Notes under the pieces: generated by a model
Seen by the model: only the letters and a program-made list of their open reading frames with translations
Told to the model about the DNA's origin: nothing
The model's database searches: none
Shown: one piece after another, positions 1 through 6,409 of the stretch
How positions within the stretch are numbered: the first letter of the stretch is position 1
Layout of the letters: every line of letters starts with the position of its first letter
Translations under genes and position numbers: made by a program
Assembly (NCBI GenBank): GCA_025210575.1
Contig: JAOARK010000251.1
Span: 1-13,618, forward strand
Length of the DNA: 13,618 nt
Direction: 5' to 3'
DNA from: Schleiferiaceae bacterium
Lineage (GTDB): Bacteria > Bacteroidota > Bacteroidia > Flavobacteriales > Schleiferiaceae

Positions 1-716
1 ACCTGATCACCATCTTTTATTTGGCTACTTCTTCTGATGTCTAATCTTACAGAGGCGTAGAATTTTAGAGCATTACCTCCAGTAGTGGTTTCGGGGTTAC
101 CGAACATTACCCCAATTTTTTCTCTTAACTGGTTAATGAAAATACAAGTACAATTGGTCTTGCTAATGGTACCCGTAAGCTTTCTCAATGCCTGAGACAT
201 CAATCTTGCTTGCAAACCCATTCGGCTATCTCCCATTTCACCTTCAATCTCAGCTTTAGGAGTTAGAGCGGCAACGGAGTCAATTACACAAATATCAATC
301 GCGCCAGAGCGAATTAAGTTGTCGGCAATCTCCAAAGCCTGCTCACCATTGTCTGGTTGTGAGATGATCAATTCCTCTGTATTTACACCCAGCTTTTCCG
401 CATAAAAGCGATCGAAGGCATGTTCAGCATCTACAAATGCAGCAATACCTCCAGCCTTCTGTGTTTCAGCAATAGCGTGAAGCGTAAGTGTTGTTTTACC
501 TGAAGATTCTGGACCATATATTTCTACAACTCTACCTTTAGGATAACCGCCTATTCCGAGAGCAAGGTCTAAACCTAATGAACCAGAGGAAATGGCATCA
601 ACTTCAATAACAGGAGAGTCGCCCATACGCATAACTGCGCCCTTACCATAGGTTTTGTCCATCTTGTCCATGGTAAGTTTTAGGGCCTTGAGTTTATTTT
701 CTTTATCGTTGCTCAT
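1..716 (-). CDS. recA: Recombinase RecA, N-terminal 238 residues (3' end outside window)
   Basis: RecA forms ATP-dependent filaments on single-stranded DNA and drives homologous recombination and recombinational repair in the cytoplasm. Translating the minus strand from the ATG at 716 gives MSNDKENKLKALKLTMDKMD, then the Walker A loop GPESSGKT at about residues 68-75. Further on come VIDSVAALTPKAEIEGEMGD (Walker B and L1 region) and FINQLREKIGVMFGNPETTT (L2 loop), followed by NALKFYASVRLDIRR. These match RecA closely, so the identity is not in doubt. The reading frame is open to the left edge; the last third, including the C-terminal domain, is outside the window. It lies 73 bases downstream of bcp on the same strand but has its own good promoter at 747-776. 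A perfect palindrome sits between that promoter and the start codon. Confidence 0.98.
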   Translation of the reverse strand, partial: MSNDKENKLKALKLTMDKMDKTYGKGAVMRMGDSPVIEVDAISSGSLGLDLALGIGGYPKGRVVEIYGPESSGKTTLTLHAIAETQKAGGIAAFVDAEHAFDRFYAEKLGVNTEELIISQPDNGEQALEIADNLIRSGAIDICVIDSVAALTPKAEIEGEMGDSRMGLQARLMSQALRKLTGTISKTNCTCIFINQLREKIGVMFGNPETTTGGNALKFYASVRLDIRRSSQIKDGDQ

Positions 717-719
717 AAT

Positions 720-733
720 ATTAGAATTCTAAT
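720..733. promoter_or_regulatory. 14-bp perfect palindrome in recA leader, candidate operator
   Basis: ATTAGAATTCTAAT reads the same on both strands. It lies just downstream of the predicted recA transcription start and ends 3 bases before the start codon, where a bound dimeric repressor could block transcription. It does not resemble the E. coli LexA box (CTGT-N8-ACAG). Whether any regulator binds it is unknown, and AT-rich palindromes can arise by chance. Confidence 0.3.
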
Positions 734-746
734 TTAATTAGCAAAA

Positions 747-776
747 CAAATGTAAGCGAACTTTTGAAATCCGCAA
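747..776 (-). promoter_or_regulatory. recA promoter, Bacteroidetes type (TTG-N19-TACATTTG)
   Basis: On the minus strand the -7 element TACATTTG (747-754) matches the Bacteroidetes consensus TAnnTTTG at every fixed base. A TTG -33 element lies at 774-776, with 19 bases between the two, inside the usual 17-23 range. Transcription should begin near 740, giving a leader of about 24 bases before the recA ATG at 716. This lets recA be transcribed separately from bcp. The match is seen in the sequence; activity is inferred. Confidence 0.75.
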
Positions 777-789
777 CACTTCTTGTCAA

Positions 790-1251
790 TTAGTTATACA
801 ATTCTAATATCTGTTCAGTGGCTTCTTTTGTTTTCACTTTTAGGATTACGTGTTCTATTTTTCCTTCTTCGTCAATCACAAAACTTTCTCTATGAATACC
901 ATCGTATTCGCGACCCATGAACTTTTTTAAGCCCCAAACTCCATAAGCATTAATCACCTCTTTTTCAGTATCGGCCAATAGGGTAAAAGGAAGGTCATGC
1001 TTGTCAATAAACTTTAAATGTTTTTTCTCGTCATCGGCAGAAACTCCGATTACCTCAAACCCTTTTTCTTTTAATAGGGAGTAGTTATCTCTAAAGTTGC
1101 AAGATTCTGTTGTGCACCCTGGAGTTAAGTCTTTGGGGTAGAAATAAAGAATCACTTTTTTTCCTTTATAATCAGAAAGTTTAACATCGTTGCCGTTCTG
1201 GTCTTTACTGGTAAATTCCGGAGCTTGATCACCGGCTTTTAAATGTGTCAT
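790..1251 (-). CDS. bcp: Thiol peroxidase, Bcp/PrxQ-type peroxiredoxin
   Basis: This cytoplasmic peroxiredoxin reduces hydrogen peroxide and organic hydroperoxides using thioredoxin as electron donor. It is 153 residues, the normal length for the family. The thioredoxin-fold core begins with LKAGDQAPEF and the active site is DLTPGCTTESCNFRD, with the peroxidatic cysteine at C46 and the resolving cysteine five residues on at C51, the classic PrxQ spacing. Later family landmarks are VIGVSADDEKKHLKFIDKH and FVIDEEGKIEHV. It starts with ATG at 1251 and is divergent from nth, with only a short shared intergenic region. recA follows on the same strand after 73 bases and could receive read-through as well as use its own promoter. 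No clear terminator was seen after it. Confidence 0.96.
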   Translation of the reverse strand: MTHLKAGDQAPEFTSKDQNGNDVKLSDYKGKKVILYFYPKDLTPGCTTESCNFRDNYSLLKEKGFEVIGVSADDEKKHLKFIDKHDLPFTLLADTEKEVINAYGVWGLKKFMGREYDGIHRESFVIDEEGKIEHVILKVKTKEATEQILELYN

Positions 1252-1258
1252 GTTTTAC

Positions 1259-1266
1259 AATATTTG
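1259..1266 (+). promoter_or_regulatory. Candidate -7 element for nth (AATATTTG)
   Basis: AATATTTG differs from TAnnTTTG only at the first base and is followed by CAG, as is the strong promoter at 2941. No TTG lies at the right distance upstream, so the match is partial. A start near 1272 would give nth a leader of about 57 bases to the ATG at 1330, or about 15 bases to the ATG at 1288. Confidence 0.35.
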
Positions 1267-1329
1267 CAGTTCTTAATCTTATGAGAAATGAGCCTTCCGA
1301 ACGATTGGAAAGCGCAGCAAAGTACAATT

Positions 1330-1971
1330 ATGACGAAGAAAGAAAAAGTAGATTACGTTATAAATAAATTAGAAGAACTCTATCCTGAAACGCCAATTCC
1401 TTTAGATCATAAAGATCCTTTTACGCTGCTTGTAGCAGTGGCTCTTTCTGCTCAGTGTACGGATGAAAGAGTGAATAAGATAACTCCATTGCTCTTTGCC
1501 GAAGCAGATAACCCAGCCGATATGCATGCGTTAGGGTTAGACCGAATTGCAGAGATCATAAGACCTTGTGGTTTGACTCCGATGAAGTCGAAAGGCATCT
1601 ATAATTTCTCAAAAATTATTCTTGATAAACACAATGGGCAGGTCCCTCAATCTTTTGCAGAGCTGGAGGCATTGCCTGCAGTTGGGCATAAAACGGCATC
1701 GGTAGTCATGAGCCAGGCGTTTGGTGTTCCTGCCTTTCCGGTTGATACACATATTCACCGGTTAATGTACAAGTGGAATTTTACAAACGGTAAAAGTGTG
1801 GAACAAACCGAAAAGGATGCGAAGAGATTATTCCCAAAAGAGCTGTGGAATAAGTTGCATTTACAGATCATTTTTTATGGCCGCGAATATTCACCTGCTA
1901 GAGGGTGGAATCTTGAGAAGGATATCATTACAAAAACGATTGGTAGAGCTAAATTCAGAAAAGGAGAATAA
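1330..1971 (+). CDS. nth: Endonuclease III homologue lacking the Fe-S cluster cysteines
   Basis: Endonuclease III is a DNA glycosylase/AP lyase that removes oxidised pyrimidines in base excision repair. The helix-hairpin-helix is LEALPAVGHKTASVV, with the Schiff-base lysine at K121, followed by the Gly/Pro-Asp segment FPVDTHIHRLMYKW, with the catalytic aspartate at D139. Counting from the ATG at 1330 puts these within one residue of E. coli K120 and D138, and gives 213 residues against 211 in E. coli. An in-frame ATG at 1288 would add 14 residues, but the family usually begins at MTKKEK, so I prefer 1330. The C-terminus, which in E. coli carries four cysteines binding a [4Fe-4S] cluster, here reads GREYSPARGWNLEKDI and has none of them. 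From memory this form is shared by other Flavobacteriia, so it is probably functional rather than damaged. Confidence 0.93.
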   Translation: MTKKEKVDYVINKLEELYPETPIPLDHKDPFTLLVAVALSAQCTDERVNKITPLLFAEADNPADMHALGLDRIAEIIRPCGLTPMKSKGIYNFSKIILDKHNGQVPQSFAELEALPAVGHKTASVVMSQAFGVPAFPVDTHIHRLMYKWNFTNGKSVEQTEKDAKRLFPKELWNKLHLQIIFYGREYSPARGWNLEKDIITKTIGRAKFRKGE

Positions 1972-2015
1972 GAGTTGCCATTCAAACGGTTTGAAAATTC
2001 TTGAGGTTCAATTAG

Positions 2016-2043
2016 TTTGTTCTAGTCAAATGCACTTTATTTG
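2016..2043 (+). promoter_or_regulatory. Possible promoter for the secreted protein gene
   Basis: TTTATTTG (2036-2043) matches TAnnTTTG except at the second base. A TTTG lies at 2016-2019 with 16 bases between them, one short of the usual range. The position suits the ATG at 2085, but the match is imperfect. Confidence 0.3.
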
Positions 2044-2084
2044 AGCGACACAATTAATTGCTAACCCTAATTTTCAAAACAATT

Positions 2085-2795
2085 ATGATGAAACAACTCA
2101 TTACAGCTTTTAGCTTAATGCTTGCTATGGCTACAACCGCTCAAACCTTTGCTCCCGCGTTTAACGGGTTCAGTAAAAAGAAACCTACGTACATCACCTT
2201 GAAAGATGGAACGGAGCTAACCGTAAATCTAAAATCGCTTAAGTACAAAAAGGGATTAATTGATGATCTGAAGATCATTGACGAAAATGGCGAGAAAGTA
2301 AAAATCAATCCAGAAGAGATTAGCCATATGTATGTGCCACCAAGTAACATTGCTAAATTCAATCAGATGGTGGATGCTGCTACAGACGTTACAAAAATTG
2401 CTGACAACGAACTTTCTTCTGAGCATTTAAAGGACGGTTACTTGTATATGGAGTCTTCTAATGTTCAGATTAAAAAGAAAAAAACACAGTACTGTATGCT
2501 GCAATTAATGAACCCAGCGTTCAGCAAAATGGTAAAGGTGTATAACGATCCTTATGCAGCAGAATCTGCTAGTGTTGGTGTTGGAGGAATGACCGTGGCT
2601 GGAGGGTTAGATAAGTCTTACTACATTAAGATAGAAGGCGAAGATGTTGCAAAAAGAATCAAGAAAAAAGAATACAAAAAGGACATGGAAGAGATCTTTA
2701 CGAAATGTCCTGATGTAGTAAATAAATATGGTGCGGACCCAAGTTGGTCGGAATTCGAGCAGTTCATTTACGAATACACGATTAAATGTCAATAG
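2085..2795 (+). CDS. Secreted protein of unknown function
   Basis: I do not recognise a named family. The ATG at 2085 (followed by a second ATG at 2088) begins MMKQLITAFSLMLAMATTAQ, a clear Sec signal peptide with a lysine, a hydrophobic core and an A-x-A-like cleavage region near TTAQ-TFA, so the mature part is probably periplasmic or outer-membrane associated. Starting upstream at the TTG (2058) would bury the signal peptide, so that start is rejected. The protein is 236 residues. The mature domain begins TYITLKDGTELTVNLKSLK and continues with alternating short strands (KIIDENGEKVKINPEEISHM), suggesting a small beta-rich domain. A lysine-rich stretch (VQIKKKKTQ) and a helical C-terminus with two cysteines (KCPDVVN and the terminal KCQ) follow. 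No lipobox cysteine follows the signal peptide. It stands alone, ending in a strong terminator. Confidence 0.85.
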   Translation: MMKQLITAFSLMLAMATTAQTFAPAFNGFSKKKPTYITLKDGTELTVNLKSLKYKKGLIDDLKIIDENGEKVKINPEEISHMYVPPSNIAKFNQMVDAATDVTKIADNELSSEHLKDGYLYMESSNVQIKKKKTQYCMLQLMNPAFSKMVKVYNDPYAAESASVGVGGMTVAGGLDKSYYIKIEGEDVAKRIKKKEYKKDMEEIFTKCPDVVNKYGADPSWSEFEQFIYEYTIKCQ

Positions 2796-2817
2796 TTCGA
2801 AATAAACGATAAGAGAT

Positions 2818-2853
2818 AAAAGCCTCAACATACATGTTGAGGCTTTTCTTTTT
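2818..2853 (+). terminator. Intrinsic terminator after the secreted protein gene
   Basis: A perfect 13-base inverted repeat, AAAAGCCTCAACA (2818-2830) and TGTTGAGGCTTTT (2835-2847), encloses a 4-base TACA loop and runs into a T-rich tract (CTTTTTAT). This isolates the secreted protein gene from the polyamine operon. Because A-rich sequence precedes the stem, it could also work on the other strand. Confidence 0.9.
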
Positions 2854-2914
2854 ATAATCTAACTCGGTTACTTTAATGTTAAATAAAGCATTTAACTCAG
2901 TTGCATTATCAAAA

Positions 2915-2948
2915 TTTGACTTATTTGATTGAATTAGAGATAAATTTG
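2915..2948 (+). promoter_or_regulatory. Promoter of the polyamine operon (TTTG-N22-TAAATTTG)
   Basis: TAAATTTG (2941-2948) is a full match to the Bacteroidetes -7 element, with TTTG at 2915-2918 and 22 bases between them. It is followed by CAGCCGC, and the arginine decarboxylase ATG lies 25 bases downstream of the -7 element. It is the only strong promoter seen before the three or four genes that follow. Confidence 0.7.
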
Positions 2949-2949
2949 C

Positions 2950-2955
2950 AGCCGC
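2950..2955 (+). repeat. AGCCGC element near the start of transcription, copy 1
   Basis: AGCCGC lies 18 bases before the arginine decarboxylase ATG, directly after the -7 element TAAATTTG. The same six bases occur at similar distances before the BCCT transporter gene (7597-7602, 14 bases) and ftsX (9218-9223, 15 bases). Confidence 0.4.
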
Positions 2956-2973
2956 TAATCATAAAGCGATGTC

Positions 2974-4365
2974 ATGAAAAGCAAGTACAAAGACCTTGTT
3001 GAGCAATCTTTTGACTGGCCAGTTGAAGGGTTTGAAGAAAGAGACAATCAGTTGTTATGGCAAGGAGTAGATTTAATGGAGGTGATCAAACAATATGGTA
3101 CGCCTTTGAAAATTTCTTATCTGCCTAAGATCTCGGAGAACATCAAAAAAGCACGACAACATTTTAATGTGGCTCGCGCAAAACTCGATTATCAGGGAGA
3201 CTATAATTATTGCTATTGCACAAAGAGTTCACACTTTTCTTTTGTTATTGACGAGGTAATTAAAAACAATGTTCACCTTGAAACTTCTTCAGCTTTTGAT
3301 ATTAACATCATAGAATCTTTAGCTGAACAACATAAGATAGATAAAGACATCTACATTGTTTGCAATGGTTATAAAAGACCTCAATACCTTGAGAATATTG
3401 CACGACTCATCAATAGTGATTTCAAAAAAGTGATTCCGGTAATTGACAATGTTGAGGAACTTGATGCGCTTGATGCGCTTCTAGAAACACCATGCAGCAT
3501 TGGGGTTAGGATAGCAAGTGAGGAAGAGCCGAAGTTTGAGTTTTATACCAGTAGATTGGGTATTGGCTACAAGGATATCGTTTCATTTTATAAGAAGGGA
3601 ATTGAAGGAAATACCAAGTTCAACTTGAAGATGCTTCACTTCTTTATCAATACAGGGATAAAGGATAACGCCTATTACTGGAATGAATTACGCAAATGTG
3701 TAAATGTCTACATCCAACTAAAGAAGGTTTGCCCTACTATAGATTCTTTGAATATCGGAGGTGGTTTTCCAATCCAAGATAAATTGAATTTCGATTATGA
3801 CTACGGCTATATGGCCGAAGAAATTTTAGGTCAGATTAAAAAAGAGTGTAATGCTGCTGGAGTAGATGAACCGCATATTTTCACTGAATTTGGTTCTTAT
3901 ACTGTTGGCGAAAGTGGAGCAACGTTCTTCAGTATAATGGGGCAAAAAAAGCAGAACGATCGCGAAAGCTGGAGTATGATCGATGGTTCTTTTATGACTT
4001 CACTCCCAGACTCTTGGGCAATCAATAAGCGGTTTATTATGCTTCCCATTAACAGATGGAATAAAGAATACCAACGCGTTCTACTGGGCGGGTTGACCTG
4101 TGATAGTGATGATTACTACAATTCAGAACAACACGTAAATGCCATATTCCTTCCGCGGTTCAATGAAAATGAAAAGCTATTCATTGGCTTTTTTCATACG
4201 GGGGCGTATCAAGAAAGTTTAGGAGGATTTGGCGGAATTCAACATTGTTTGATCCCTGCGCCAAAGCATGTAATCCTAGATAAGGATAAAGACGGAAATA
4301 TTACGACCAAGTTATTTGCTAAAGAACAAAGCTATAAGAGCATGATGAAAGTGCTTGGATATTGA
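2974..4365 (+). CDS. speA: Arginine decarboxylase, Flavobacteriia-type, PLP fold III
   Basis: Expected to decarboxylate arginine to agmatine, the first step of polyamine synthesis, in the cytoplasm. At 463 residues it is far shorter than E. coli SpeA and has the alanine-racemase-like fold of type III PLP decarboxylases. The likely PLP lysine is K84 in NYCYCTKSSHF, the counterpart of the YAVKAN motif. HLETSSAFDI follows at 101-110, SRLGIG at 193-198, the phosphate-binding IGGGFP at 261-266, and LTCDSDD near 374-380 with the conserved cysteine C376 from the neighbouring subunit's active site. HTGAY lies at 408-412. The segment equivalent to the EPGR motif reads EFGS, which I recall as usual for this subfamily. 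The stop codon is 14 bases upstream of the next start, so the two are probably co-transcribed. The arginine assignment rests on family and context; a decarboxylase for a related amino acid is possible. Confidence 0.85.
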   Translation: MKSKYKDLVEQSFDWPVEGFEERDNQLLWQGVDLMEVIKQYGTPLKISYLPKISENIKKARQHFNVARAKLDYQGDYNYCYCTKSSHFSFVIDEVIKNNVHLETSSAFDINIIESLAEQHKIDKDIYIVCNGYKRPQYLENIARLINSDFKKVIPVIDNVEELDALDALLETPCSIGVRIASEEEPKFEFYTSRLGIGYKDIVSFYKKGIEGNTKFNLKMLHFFINTGIKDNAYYWNELRKCVNVYIQLKKVCPTIDSLNIGGGFPIQDKLNFDYDYGYMAEEILGQIKKECNAAGVDEPHIFTEFGSYTVGESGATFFSIMGQKKQNDRESWSMIDGSFMTSLPDSWAINKRFIMLPINRWNKEYQRVLLGGLTCDSDDYYNSEQHVNAIFLPRFNENEKLFIGFFHTGAYQESLGGFGGIQHCLIPAPKHVILDKDKDGNITTKLFAKEQSYKSMMKVLGY

Positions 4366-4379
4366 TAAAAATAGACACA

Positions 4380-5351
4380 ATGAAGGGGCCAATTTCAAAT
4401 TTCATTAAAGAACATTTTAAACATTTTAATTCAGCCGCTCTTGTAGATGCAGCCCAAGGTTATGAAGATCATTTGGCGCTGGGCGGAAAGATGATGGTAA
4501 CGCTTGCGGGAGCAATGAGTACCGCTGAGCTAGGAAAGAGTCTTGCAGAAATGATCCGGCAAGGCAAGGTAGATATCATTTCATGCACGGGTGCCAACCT
4601 TGAAGAAGATTTAATGAATTTAGTGGCCCATAGCCATTATAAAAGAGTTCCAGAATATCGCGATTTAACACCTCAGCAAGAGCGAGAGCTTTTAGATCAA
4701 GGGTTAAATCGAGTTACGGATACGTGCATACCTGAAGAAGAGGCTTTCAGAAGACTTCAAGATCACATCCATGACAAATGGAAAAGAGCCGAACAAAATG
4801 GCGAACGATTCTTCCCTCATGAATTTATGTACCAAATGCTTTTAAATGGTGAATTGGAGCAGTATTATGAAATTCCACCCGAAAATAGTTGGATGATTGC
4901 GGCTGCCGAGAAAAATTTGCCCATAGTAGTGCCAGGGTGGGAAGACTCTACAATGGGAAATATTTTCGCTTCTTATTGCATTAAAAAAGAGCTAAAACCG
5001 AGCACGGTGAAATCGGGTATAGAATACATGATGTGGTTAGCCGATTGGTATACAGAAAATAGCCAAAGTCCGGGTATTGGATTTTTTCAGATTGGAGGCG
5101 GCATCGCTGGTGACTTTCCTATTTGTGTGGTGCCAATGTTGTACCAAGATCTCGAAAAAGAAGACACTCCTTTCTGGAGTTACTTCTGTCAAATTTCTGA
5201 TAGTACAACCAGTTATGGCTCATATTCCGGGGCCGTTCCCAATGAGAAGATCACTTGGGGTAAGCTAGATGCTGATACACCAAAATTTATTGTAGAATCT
5301 GATGCAACTATTGTCGCTCCTCTTATCTTTGCTTGGTTACTAGATTGGTAA
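4380..5351 (+). CDS. Deoxyhypusine synthase-like enzyme, probable polyamine aminoalkyltransferase
   Basis: This 323-residue protein belongs to the deoxyhypusine synthase (DHS) family, which makes NAD-dependent aminobutyl transfers. Bacteria lack eIF5A, the substrate of true DHS, and known bacterial relatives act on polyamines, for example as homospermidine synthases. MVTLAGAMSTAELG (39-52) and SCTGANLEED (68-77) are NAD-binding family landmarks. The C-terminal part SYGSYSGAVPNEKITWGKL keeps the lysine that carries the enzyme-substrate intermediate (K295, in WGK), and DATIVAPLIFAWL closes the fold. The segment that in human DHS reads GGG-x-x-KHH, with the active-site histidine, here reads GGGIAGD (239-245), so the substrate pocket differs. 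The ATG at 4380 matches the usual family beginning, MKGPIS; a TTG at 4362 is rejected. It follows the arginine decarboxylase gene by 14 bases. The exact substrate (putrescine or agmatine) is not shown by the sequence. Confidence 0.85.
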   Translation: MKGPISNFIKEHFKHFNSAALVDAAQGYEDHLALGGKMMVTLAGAMSTAELGKSLAEMIRQGKVDIISCTGANLEEDLMNLVAHSHYKRVPEYRDLTPQQERELLDQGLNRVTDTCIPEEEAFRRLQDHIHDKWKRAEQNGERFFPHEFMYQMLLNGELEQYYEIPPENSWMIAAAEKNLPIVVPGWEDSTMGNIFASYCIKKELKPSTVKSGIEYMMWLADWYTENSQSPGIGFFQIGGGIAGDFPICVVPMLYQDLEKEDTPFWSYFCQISDSTTSYGSYSGAVPNEKITWGKLDADTPKFIVESDATIVAPLIFAWLLDW

Positions 5352-5371
5352 ATATCATGACTCAGAGGAAG

Positions 5372-5653
5372 ATGAAGAGGAATGTGATTGTAGATTACAA
5401 GAGCATTACCGAAGATCAACTCCGGATGCTTAATGATAGTTTTCCGCATGGAGTTGATGAAGATGATTTGACACATTATTTGAATTCCAAAGGAGAAACG
5501 GTTGATGCCATACCGCTAGAAACAGAAGATACACGATACTTATTTAAAGTTTCAGTGCATCTAGATAAGAAGATGAAATCGTTTAATAGCGACAAGCTGG
5601 ATGAGATTGTAAACAGCGAAAATTTAGAACTAAACGAAGAATTAGACGATTAA
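5372..5653 (+). CDS. Small acidic protein of the polyamine operon, unknown function
   Basis: A 93-residue cytoplasmic protein without signal peptide or membrane segment, read from the ATG at 5372 (MKRNVIVDYKSITEDQLRML). In-frame alternatives are the ATG at 5357, adding five residues, and a TTG at 5333, which would overlap the previous gene; I prefer 5372 because related Flavobacteriia proteins, as I recall them, begin MKRNVIVDY/F. The middle reads ETEDTRYLFKVSVHLDKKM and the tail is very acidic (LELNEELDD). It lies 20 bases after the DHS-like gene in the same direction, so probably shares its transcript. I do not know a function; a regulatory or accessory role in polyamine synthesis would be inference from position only. 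Its 3' end overlaps the next reading frame. Confidence 0.75.
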   Translation: MKRNVIVDYKSITEDQLRMLNDSFPHGVDEDDLTHYLNSKGETVDAIPLETEDTRYLFKVSVHLDKKMKSFNSDKLDEIVNSENLELNEELDD

Positions 5654-6324
5654 GTCAAATAGCGGTAATTGCGTTTGTTTTCTTAGCCTTTGGAAGTGCG
5701 CAGGCTCAGAAGAGAATTTACATTCCCGAACGAGGAGAGTGGTTTCACTTTGAGTTTACTGGCACTGTATTGGTTCCACCCAGCGGTGAGTTAACACAGA
5801 AGTTAGGGTATAGCTTAAGTTTTGCCTTTATGGGCGAAACATTATTTGGACACAGTCATTGGAGCTTAGGTTATGGTCTGGGTTTTGGGGCCTATCATTA
5901 CAACAACAACCTTAACATTACAACCAATCCCAACACGCAACTTTCAGAGTTTACCTTTTTAACTCCAGATACTGCATATCAACAAAACCGCCAGATCTTT
6001 CAATACATAGAAGTTCCTTTAGAATTGAGGTACAGAACAACAAGCAATAAGAAGGGGCGCTACCTAAGAATTTACCCGCATGTTAAGTTTGGGTTTAATG
6101 TGAGAAGCTATACCGTTTTTGTGAATGAAAAATACAGCACTGCTCATTTCAATATTCAACAAACCAATTGGTATAGAGTGAGTGCAGGTGTTCGCTTAGG
6201 TTATTGGATCTTTAATCTATATGCCAATTACGAATTAACCCCGATGTATAAGGAGGTTATAGTTGGCAATACAGATTTATCGCAATTCCGCACCTTAAAC
6301 GTTGGTTTGAGCCTTTCTTTCTAG
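5641..6324 (+). CDS. Outer-membrane beta-barrel protein with no standard start codon
   Basis: The frame is open from 5605 to 6324, and no ATG, GTG or TTG occurs in it before a TTG at 5770. Starting at 5770 would discard an obvious signal peptide. Codons from 5641 read (I)RRLSQIAVIAFVFLAFGS then AQAQ: two arginines, a hydrophobic core and an A-Q-A cleavage site. The first codon there is ATT, one base away from ATG. I therefore place the start at 5641, giving 227 residues and a 13-base overlap with the previous gene. The mature protein has many alternating aromatic strands (HWSLGYGLGFGAYHYNN, LRIYPHVKFGFNVRSYTVF, VSAGVRLGYWIFNLYANYEL) and ends LSLSF, with the C-terminal phenylalanine typical of BAM-inserted barrels. 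It is probably a small outer-membrane barrel like the porin-family proteins common in Bacteroidetes; function unknown. The start is uncertain: rare ATT initiation, frameshift or sequence error. Confidence 0.75.
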   Translation: MRRLSQIAVIAFVFLAFGSAQAQKRIYIPERGEWFHFEFTGTVLVPPSGELTQKLGYSLSFAFMGETLFGHSHWSLGYGLGFGAYHYNNNLNITTNPNTQLSEFTFLTPDTAYQQNRQIFQYIEVPLELRYRTTSNKKGRYLRIYPHVKFGFNVRSYTVFVNEKYSTAHFNIQQTNWYRVSAGVRLGYWIFNLYANYELTPMYKEVIVGNTDLSQFRTLNVGLSLSF

Positions 6325-6409
6325 AAATTTAGGACACTTCATTTCTTATCCTAGGTCAATTTTTTAACCAATTGTATCTTGGACATTTGTTCTTCTAATC
6401 AAACAAATT

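Noticed and set aside
1796..2044. Overlapping plus-strand open frame in the end of nth
   Set aside because: It is an alternative frame within nth that runs past its stop; no signal peptide or family pattern was seen.
3460..3480. Tandem CTTGATGCG (two full copies plus CTT) in the arginine decarboxylase gene
   Set aside because: It is in frame, encodes LDALDAL within a helix, and is too short to mean more than a small duplication.
5213..5476. Minus-strand open frame across the end of the DHS-like gene
   Set aside because: It lies opposite two well-supported genes, and its translation resembles no family.
6325..6409. Weak inverted repeat TAGGA/TCCTA after the barrel gene
   Set aside because: The stem is only five bases with a 14-base loop, which is too weak to call a terminator.
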